A stretch of 11,933 nt of DNA from Planctomycetota bacterium (GTDB lineage Bacteria; Planctomycetota; Phycisphaerae; Sedimentisphaerales; Anaerobacaceae): NCBI GenBank assembly GCA_017885385.1, contig JAFNGF010000221.1, positions 305 through 12,237 of the forward strand. The letters are read 5' to 3'. Position 1 is the first letter of the stretch, and each line of letters starts with the position of its first letter. Position numbers and translations under genes: made by a program. The notes under the pieces were generated by a model. That model worked only from the letters and a program-made list of their open reading frames with translations. It ran no database searches and had not been told where the DNA came from. Below are positions 6,886 to 11,933 of the stretch, piece after piece.

Positions 6886-6902
6886 CCGTCGCCGGCACGG
6901 CT
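6884..6902 (+). repeat. Small hairpin at the proS end
   Basis: AGCCGT (6884-6889) and ACGGCT (6897-6902) form a 6-bp stem with a 7-nt loop, beginning inside the proS stop codon. No T-run follows, so it is more likely an mRNA-end or processing structure than a full terminator. Confidence 0.3.
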
Positions 6903-6935
6903 ACGGTATACCCAAATTCGGCAAGGAGAAAACTT

Positions 6936-7820
6936 ATGGACAAGAACACAATTTCAAGACGCACCTTTATCCGCAATACTTCGCTCGTAGCCGCGGGCAC
7001 AATTGCCGGAGCACTGGCCGGCAAAACCGCAGCTCTTACCATTGCCGAGGTAGAACGCATCGTCAAAAATGGGCGAATTAACCAGTCGGTCAGCAGGTGG
7101 TGCTACAACAAGCTCTCGCTCGATGAACTTTGTACGGTCGCCAAGAAGATGGGTATGACCGCAATCGACCTGCTGGGCCCAAATGATTTCCCGACCCTTA
7201 AAAAGCATGGCATGGTCTGCTCAATGATAAGTACGCACAGCCTCCCAAAAGGCATGAATGATAAGAAAAATCACGCCGGCTGCGTCGCCAGTATCCGCTC
7301 GGCAATTGACGCGGCGGCCGAGTATGGGTTCCCCAACGTCATTAGCTTTTCAGGCAATAGAGACGGCATCCCTGACGACGTCGGCATAGAAAACGCCGTC
7401 GAGGGCCTCAAACAAATCGTCGGATACGCCGAACAGAAAAAGGTCAACATCTGCCTGGAATATCTTAATAGCAAGGTCAACCACAAAGACTATATGTTTG
7501 ATAAGACAAGCTGGGGCGTGGAGGTCTGCAAAAAAGTCGGCTCCGACCGCATCAAAATCCTCTACGACATTTATCATGCCCAGATAATGGAAGGCGACAT
7601 AATTCGCACGATCCGCGACAATAAGGACTACATCGGGCATTACCATACCGGCGGCAATCCAGGCCGGAACGAAATCGACGAAACGCAGGAGCTATATTAT
7701 CCTGCCATTATGAAGGCCATCGCCGAGACCGGCTTTAAGGGCTACGTCGCGCATGAGTTTGTCCCGAAACGCGACCCGCTGGAGTCGCTCGCCTATGCAG
7801 TGCGAATTTGCGATGTATGA
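6936..7820 (+). CDS. Tat-signal sugar phosphate isomerase/epimerase (hydroxypyruvate isomerase-like TIM barrel)
   Basis: The 294-residue product opens with a twin-arginine signal: SRRTFIRN (7-14), then a hydrophobic Ala/Gly stretch to about residue 34. This suggests folded, metal-bearing export. The rest is an AP endonuclease family 2/xylose isomerase-like TIM barrel. The closest remembered pattern is hydroxypyruvate isomerase: NICLEYLN (171-178, Glu175), LYDIYHAQIMEGDIIRTI (209-226, Asp211 and His214), IGHYHTGGNPGRNEID (233-248, His235 and His237), and HEFVPKRDP (273-281, Glu274). The two glutamates and the Asp/His residues are the expected metal and catalytic ligands. Exported relatives are frequent in Planctomycetes and substrates are mostly unknown, so the name does not fix the reaction. 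AAGGAG (6923-6928) lies 7 nt before the ATG. No separate promoter was seen; it probably follows proS transcription. Confidence 0.87.
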   Translation: MDKNTISRRTFIRNTSLVAAGTIAGALAGKTAALTIAEVERIVKNGRINQSVSRWCYNKLSLDELCTVAKKMGMTAIDLLGPNDFPTLKKHGMVCSMISTHSLPKGMNDKKNHAGCVASIRSAIDAAAEYGFPNVISFSGNRDGIPDDVGIENAVEGLKQIVGYAEQKKVNICLEYLNSKVNHKDYMFDKTSWGVEVCKKVGSDRIKILYDIYHAQIMEGDIIRTIRDNKDYIGHYHTGGNPGRNEIDETQELYYPAIMKAIAETGFKGYVAHEFVPKRDPLESLAYAVRICDV

Positions 7821-7824
7821 ATTG

Positions 7825-7914
7825 TGAACCCCGCAGTGGCGTAAGCCATCCCGGCGATAAACTGCGGGGCTAAATACAAAAAAATATTTAGCCCCCCAAT
7901 CTATTGGGGGTTCA
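7825..7914 (+). repeat. Multi-armed palindromic element B
   Basis: The gap after the isomerase gene is almost wholly inverted repeats. TGAACCCC (7825-7832) pairs with GGGGTTCA (7907-7914) as an outer stem. Inside, CCCCGCAGT/ACTGCGGGG (7829-7837/7861-7869) frames a GGC-GTAA-GCC mini-hairpin. GGGGCTAAATA/TATTTAGCCCC (7866-7876/7885-7895) is a perfect 11-bp arm, and CCCCCAAT/ATTGGGGG (7893-7900/7903-7910) is a third. Using shortened arms, all can form together with no unpaired base between them; with full arms they exclude each other. No T-tract follows on the plus strand. It shares the GGGGCTAAAT core with element A and GGCTAAAT with element C. Confidence 0.65.
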
Positions 7915-7931
7915 GAAGAAATTGAGATCGA

Positions 7932-8474
7932 ATGTGGAAGTTACAAGACCCTAAGCCGGTAAAGCTGATAATCGGAATTCTGGCTGCGGACCAGCAATGC
8001 CTGCACGCTGCGATAGAAGCAATCGAAGACAAGTTCGACAGGACCGACCTGGTTAGTGACGTGTGGCCGTTCACCCAGACCGACTATTATAAGGATCAGA
8101 CCGGCCCAAATATCCTAAGGCAATTCGTCAGTATTGAGCGGCTGATTGACCCAGGCCGGCTGGCCAAAATAAAACTCAAGACAAATAAGCTCGAACAAAA
8201 ATTGGCCGCCAGGTTGCGCATGCCGCTGCCCCGGCCGGTGAATTTAGACCCGGGCATAATCGAGGCTTCCAAGCTGATCCTGGCCTCAACCAAAAACTAT
8301 TCGCATCGTATATATATCGGCAAAAAAATATACGCCGAAGTGACTCTAATTTTCGATAAAGGGTCCTGGTGTCCGCTGCCTTACACCTATCCGGATTACC
8401 GCCAGCAGTGCTATTTCGATTTCTTCGAGAAGGTAAGGACGCGATTGCTGGAGCAGTTAAAACACCAGGTTTAA
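7932..8474 (+). CDS. DUF4416 family protein
   Basis: The 180-residue soluble protein matches the conserved pattern of DUF4416. It starts KPVKLIIGILAAD (8-20). WPFTQTDYYKDQTGPNILRQFVS (45-67) follows, with its paired tyrosines, and then KLKTNKLE (81-88). The strongest signature is RPVNLDPG (101-108) with LILASTKNYSHRIYIGKKIYAEVTLIF (115-141), followed by PLPYTYPDYR (148-157). The family has no known function. Many charged and aromatic residues are invariant, which suggests an enzyme or nucleotide-binding role, but I cannot point to a catalytic site. There is no signal peptide or membrane segment. The Shine-Dalgarno sequence is weak. Palindromic elements B and C flank the gene on both sides, so co-transcription with its neighbours is uncertain. 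Confidence 0.85.
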   Translation: MWKLQDPKPVKLIIGILAADQQCLHAAIEAIEDKFDRTDLVSDVWPFTQTDYYKDQTGPNILRQFVSIERLIDPGRLAKIKLKTNKLEQKLAARLRMPLPRPVNLDPGIIEASKLILASTKNYSHRIYIGKKIYAEVTLIFDKGSWCPLPYTYPDYRQQCYFDFFEKVRTRLLEQLKHQV

Positions 8475-8478
8475 CGCA

Positions 8479-8548
8479 AAAACCCCGCGTAAAACGTGAG
8501 GCTAAATATTTATCCGCCGGATGTGTGGCGGATTTAGCCTGCGGTTTT
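8479..8548 (+). repeat. Palindromic element C
   Basis: AGGCTAAAT (8499-8507) pairs with ATTTAGCCT (8532-8540), and an inner CCGCC/GGCGG stem (8514-8518/8527-8531) extends the arm. AAAACC plus GC (8479-8484, 8487-8488) pairs with GC plus GGTTTT (8541-8548) as an outer stem with a two-base bulge. Between the outer stem and the long arm is a tiny CGT/ACG hairpin. This layout is like element B. The TTTT at the end could give some termination after the DUF4416 gene, but it does not directly follow the main stem. Confidence 0.6.
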
Positions 8549-8571
8549 ACCGCAACCTCCCCAGGTTCGTA

Positions 8572-9675
8572 ATGCTTGCCACACTGGCAGTCATCTTGGT
8601 TGTCGGCTCATTTGTGATGTCGGCAATATTAACCGCCGTCGTCAAAAGACTGGCTGCACGCGCAGGCTTTGTTGCCCATCCGCAGGCCGACAGATACCAC
8701 CGCAGCGTTGTCCCTTTAGGCGGCGGAATCGCTATCTTCGCCGCACTTTCAGTTGTTATCCTGGCTGCGGCGGCGGCAGTTAAATTTCTGATTGTTCCCG
8801 GCCAGCTTCGTTGGCTTACCGAACGCACCGGCGTGGAACCTACCCATTTCCTGGCTAAGACCGACCAATTGGCAATTATATGGCTCTGCGCATTTGTTCT
8901 ATTTTTGCTTGGCCTGTGGGACGACAAAAAACGTCTTGGACCATTTTTGAAACTTGCGGTGCAGTTTACCGTGGCGATAGTCGCCGCTGCGTTTGGCCAA
9001 GTTAGGGTTGAGCTTTTCATCCAGAACACGGCAGTTACTTCTGCGCTTTCAGCCGTCTGGATAGTCTTGATTATTAACGCCTTCAACTTTCTGGATAATA
9101 TGGATGGCGCCGCTGCCGGCATCGCGCTCATAGCCGGCAGCATTTTATTCACCGCCGCGGCCACCAGCAGCCAGATTCTTGTCGGCGGCCTGGCACTTGT
9201 TTTCATCGGGGCGCTGTTAGGGTTTTTAGTATTTAACTTTCCGCCTGCGAAAATCTTTATGGGTGACGCAGGCTCATTGGTCGTGGGCTTTTTCGTTGCG
9301 CTCTTGACTCTGCGCACGACCTACTATCACGAAGCTCAAAGCGGCCAATGGTACTCGGTTTTCATGCCGCTGGTCGTTATGGCGGTGCCGCTATATGATT
9401 TTATCAGCGTAACCCTGCTGCGGATAAGCCAGGGCAAAAGCCCGCTGGTCGGTGACACGCAGCACTTTTCCCATCGGCTAAAAAGACGCGGACTGACCGA
9501 GACCCAGACGGTTCTGACGTTGTACCTAACCACGCTCTGCACAGGACTCGGTGCGACTTTTCTGTACCAGGTCAGTCTATTCGGCGCTATCCTTATCTTC
9601 GCTCAGACCATTATGATTTTGTGCATTATCGCAGTGTTGGAAACCGGCATCAAAGATGACGACAGCCGCAGCTAA
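8572..9675 (+). CDS. WecA/MraY-family polyprenyl-phosphate sugar-1-phosphate transferase
   Basis: The 367-residue integral membrane enzyme, with about ten membrane segments, joins a sugar-1-phosphate from a UDP-sugar to undecaprenyl phosphate on the cytoplasmic face. It carries the family motifs: LGLWDDKK (113-120, Asp117 and Asp118 for Mg2+), NAFNFLDNMDG (169-179), NFPPAKIFMGDAGS (222-235, with the MGD aspartate) and HFSHRLKRRGL (298-308). The His-x-x-His loop points to the WecA/WbpL/TagO branch that starts O-antigen, teichoic or exopolysaccharide chains rather than to MraY. The exact sugar cannot be told. I chose ATG 8572 (AGG 6 nt before) rather than an in-frame upstream start, because the latter falls inside element C. 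The next gene overlaps by 20 bp, so the two are probably translated together. Confidence 0.9.
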   Translation: MLATLAVILVVGSFVMSAILTAVVKRLAARAGFVAHPQADRYHRSVVPLGGGIAIFAALSVVILAAAAAVKFLIVPGQLRWLTERTGVEPTHFLAKTDQLAIIWLCAFVLFLLGLWDDKKRLGPFLKLAVQFTVAIVAAAFGQVRVELFIQNTAVTSALSAVWIVLIINAFNFLDNMDGAAAGIALIAGSILFTAAATSSQILVGGLALVFIGALLGFLVFNFPPAKIFMGDAGSLVVGFFVALLTLRTTYYHEAQSGQWYSVFMPLVVMAVPLYDFISVTLLRISQGKSPLVGDTQHFSHRLKRRGLTETQTVLTLYLTTLCTGLGATFLYQVSLFGAILIFAQTIMILCIIAVLETGIKDDDSRS

Positions 9676-11933
9676 CGTGCACTTATCAAAGAGCAAAAGC
9701 CGGGCGATTTTTGATTGTGTTTTGCTTGCCGTCTGTCTTTGCGTGGTTGCAATTCGCGCCACAGTTACCGAAAGCCCAACCATACAGTCAACCACCCTGG
9801 CAAGCAACGTCCGTGACATTGTCTACAGTCTATCTGTGTCGGCGGTGCTTATATTTGCCCTGGTTCTTTGGCTTCTGGCGGGTTTTCTAAGTGGTCGATT
9901 CGTATACCGTTTGACCGGCATCGAATTGGGCCTGGCTCTATTCTGTGGAGCGGCTGCTGCCGCGAGCTTTGCAGCAGCAGATAAGCGGCTGGCAGTCGCA
10001 AATGTCGCCACGGCTTTGGCCACTGTGTCTATGGCTATCCTTCTGGCGCAGATACTGGACAGCCGGGCAAAAATAAGGCTGGCGCTTACTGTTATTGCCG
10101 CTCTGGGCGTGGTGTCAGCCTACCAGTGCGCTGAGCAGTTTTTCGTCAGCAATCAGATGACCGTTGAGCAATACGAGCAGTCTCCGCAGACCATCCTGGA
10201 ACCGATGGGTATAGAACCCGGCTCTTTGCAGCAATTTCTTTTCGAGCATCGGCTTTATGCGGGAGGCGTCCACGGATTCTTCACCACCCGCAATTCTGTC
10301 GGCTCATTCGCATTACTGGCGTGCTTTGCCGCTACAGCTCTATTTATCGAAAAGCTGAAGAATCGCAAACTTGATCCCTCCTGGCCCACGCATCTTCTGT
10401 GCTGCGGCATCGCTGCGTCAGCCGTTATCCTCGGCTTTGCTATCATACGAAGTAAGGGCGCAATAATCGGGCTACTCTTTGGCGGGGGCACTTTCATCGC
10501 ACTACTTCGCTTCGGCGACTGGCTGAAAGTCCACAGAAAGGCCATACTGATAGCTTGCATATTGCTGACCGCCGCTGCGACCGCCGCAATTGTTTTCTAT
10601 GGATTGGCTCATGGCCAATTGCCCGGCGGCAATCCTATGCTGGTCAGATGGCAGTACTGGCACGCATCGGCAAAAATGTACGCCGACCACCCACTTACCG
10701 GCGTTGGGCCGGGCAACTTTTCGCAGTATTACACGCGTTACAAACCAGCCGAGGCACTGGAATCCGTTGCAGACCCGCACAATTTTGTGCTGAGCATCTT
10801 GACTGAATATGGCCCATTCGGCCTGGTAGGATTCTTGGCAATGATATTCATCCCCCTGTGGAAAGTCATTTCGCCCCGCCGCGATGTCACGCCGGAGACT
10901 GCCGACCGCAAGCCGCCTTTTAGAGTGCTGGCAATAACCTTCCTTATCGTCATATCAGCTGCACTACTTTTTATCAGGCCGATAGTTCTGCCGGTGACAT
11001 CGATAGATAGTCTTGAGGTAATGATCTATGTGATAGTGACATTATATATTACGCCCGTGTTGATATTTATCCTCGCCTTTTTACTTTTTACGACGCCCTC
11101 ACGCAATACGCAATACGCAAGCCCGGCCTCGAGCGAAGCGAAGGCACGCAATACAAACATTGTCGTTCCCGCTCTTGTGGGCGCGGTGATAGGTCTTTTG
11201 ATTCATAACCTGATAGACTTTGCCATTTTTGAGCCGGGCGTATTCACTACTTTCTGGGCGATGATAGCGTGCCTGATTACCGAAGATTCTTTCCAGCGCC
11301 CCCAACGGCAGTTTGTTGTAAGATCGACGCCCACTACTAAAATAGCAGCCGTAGCAGCGGCAACAGCAGTAATCGGAGCTTATCTGAATTATGCCCTTAT
11401 CCCGGTAGCCGCAAGCACTGCCAGGATTCAGCAGGCCAACCAAGTCACTTCCGATGGCTGGTTCGAGCTCGCTCACGGTCTCTTGGATAAGGCCGCCGAT
11501 GACGATCCTCTAAGCCCCACCGCGTCATTTATGAATGGGCGATTGTATCTGCACCATTTCGAGACAACAGGCGGCAAAAATCAGGATTTGCTGCTGCGGG
11601 CGGAAAAGCACCTGCAAGCCGCGATCCAACGTAACAAACAAAGCTTCAAATATTTTGAGCAATTGGCGCAGGTCTACAGCCTACTGGCGGAAATCTCGCC
11701 AGAGCAGGACAAAAAGAAGTATCTGGATGAGGCGTTCCAGACTATGTCACTCGGCATTGAGCGCTACCCAGGCTGTGAACGGCTGCGATTCAAGCTGGCG
11801 CAAATCGCCGAGCAGTTGGGCAAAGCCGACATTGCCCTTGAGCAATACAAAGAGACAATCAGGATCGAAGATAAGTACCGCGCTCAATTCAGGATGATGT
11901 ATCCGCAGCGAAAAGAAATTGTCAGCCGACTCG
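9656..11933 (+). CDS. O-antigen ligase/polymerase (Wzy_C) family protein with C-terminal TPR-like region (3' end cut)
   Basis: I translated 759 codons without a stop up to the window edge. Residues 1-580 hold about a dozen membrane segments. A large periplasmic loop contains the Wzy_C signature: RWQYWHASAKMYADHPLTG (331-349), VGPGNFSQYY (350-359) and DPHNFVLSILTEYGPFGL (373-390). This is typical of O-antigen ligases and polymerases that move polyprenyl-linked glycan on the outer side of the inner membrane. After the last membrane helix, residues 595-759 are helical with alanine-rich repeats resembling TPRs (for example AEKHLQAAIQRN, LRFKLAQIAEQLGKADIALEQYKE), as in the long bacterial members of the family. 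A 45-bp in-frame repeat segment sits at residues 483-500, in a loop between helices. ATG 9656 overlaps the preceding gene. Ligase and polymerase cannot be distinguished. Confidence 0.88.
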   Translation, partial: MTTAAANVHLSKSKSRAIFDCVLLAVCLCVVAIRATVTESPTIQSTTLASNVRDIVYSLSVSAVLIFALVLWLLAGFLSGRFVYRLTGIELGLALFCGAAAAASFAAADKRLAVANVATALATVSMAILLAQILDSRAKIRLALTVIAALGVVSAYQCAEQFFVSNQMTVEQYEQSPQTILEPMGIEPGSLQQFLFEHRLYAGGVHGFFTTRNSVGSFALLACFAATALFIEKLKNRKLDPSWPTHLLCCGIAASAVILGFAIIRSKGAIIGLLFGGGTFIALLRFGDWLKVHRKAILIACILLTAAATAAIVFYGLAHGQLPGGNPMLVRWQYWHASAKMYADHPLTGVGPGNFSQYYTRYKPAEALESVADPHNFVLSILTEYGPFGLVGFLAMIFIPLWKVISPRRDVTPETADRKPPFRVLAITFLIVISAALLFIRPIVLPVTSIDSLEVMIYVIVTLYITPVLIFILAFLLFTTPSRNTQYASPASSEAKARNTNIVVPALVGAVIGLLIHNLIDFAIFEPGVFTTFWAMIACLITEDSFQRPQRQFVVRSTPTTKIAAVAAATAVIGAYLNYALIPVAASTARIQQANQVTSDGWFELAHGLLDKAADDDPLSPTASFMNGRLYLHHFETTGGKNQDLLLRAEKHLQAAIQRNKQSFKYFEQLAQVYSLLAEISPEQDKKKYLDEAFQTMSLGIERYPGCERLRFKLAQIAEQLGKADIALEQYKETIRIEDKYRAQFRMMYPQRKEIVSRL
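11100..11154 (+). repeat. In-frame 45-bp direct-repeat segment inside the O-antigen ligase gene
   Basis: CACGCAATAC occurs at 11100-11109 and again at 11145-11154, exactly 45 bp apart, so Arg-Asn-Thr appears at residues 483-485 and 498-500. The first copy runs on into two more ATACGCA units. Between them is GAGCGAAGCGAAGG, itself a short internal repeat. The segment lies in a low-conservation loop and keeps the frame open. Confidence 0.6.

Noticed and set aside
8521..8571. Upstream in-frame ATG extending the WecA-like protein by 17 residues
   Set aside because: These codons overlap palindromic element C, have no ribosome site, and would place a non-hydrophobic tail before the first membrane helix.

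Overview
The window looks like a chromosomal segment of a moderately GC-rich, Gram-negative-type bacterium. The mix of genes best suits the Planctomycetes, probably the Phycisphaerae side: a Tat-exported sugar isomerase-like TIM barrel, a secreted right-handed beta-helix protein, a DUF4416 protein, a bacterial-type ProRS and a membrane-anchored C39-like protein. This placement is an inference from gene content; no rRNA or other marker is present. No prophage, transposase, CRISPR array, tRNA or rRNA was seen.

Layout. Positions 1-1351 (minus) hold xseA, the exonuclease VII large subunit, open at the left edge. Its promoter is so close that the mRNA is predicted to be leaderless. Diverging from it is a plus-strand gene (1557-2372) for a membrane protein with a C39-like cysteine-protease fold. 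It is preceded by its own promoter and a leader that folds on paper into a three-way junction ending at the Shine-Dalgarno sequence. A 308-bp convergent gap (2373-2680) contains a strong hairpin that can terminate the next, leftward operon. That operon (4881 to 2681, minus) encodes a YhaM-like OB-fold/HD protein and, through an ATGA overlap, a secreted beta-helix protein.

From the divergent promoter region 4882-5118, proS reads rightward and is followed 50 nt later by the Tat-signal isomerase-family gene. Next come the DUF4416 gene, a WecA/MraY-family polyprenyl-phosphate sugar-phosphate transferase gene, and an overlapping Wzy/O-antigen-ligase family gene with a C-terminal TPR-like region, open at the right edge. 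The last two look like the start of a surface-polysaccharide locus: one makes the lipid-linked first sugar and the other polymerises or ligates glycan on the periplasmic side.

Non-coding structure is the most unusual layer. Three intergenic hairpin elements (2572-2626, 7825-7914, 8479-8548) share a GGCTAA(AT) core and outer closing stems, and look like one family of dispersed palindromes. A separate short repeat (TACGCAATACGC) occurs in the 2.6-kb gap and, on the other strand, inside the O-antigen ligase gene, where it lies in a 45-bp in-frame direct-repeat segment. I see no clearly new defence or mobile system. The best leads are the structured leader of the C39-like gene, the palindrome family, and the link between RNA processing and an exported beta-helix protein.
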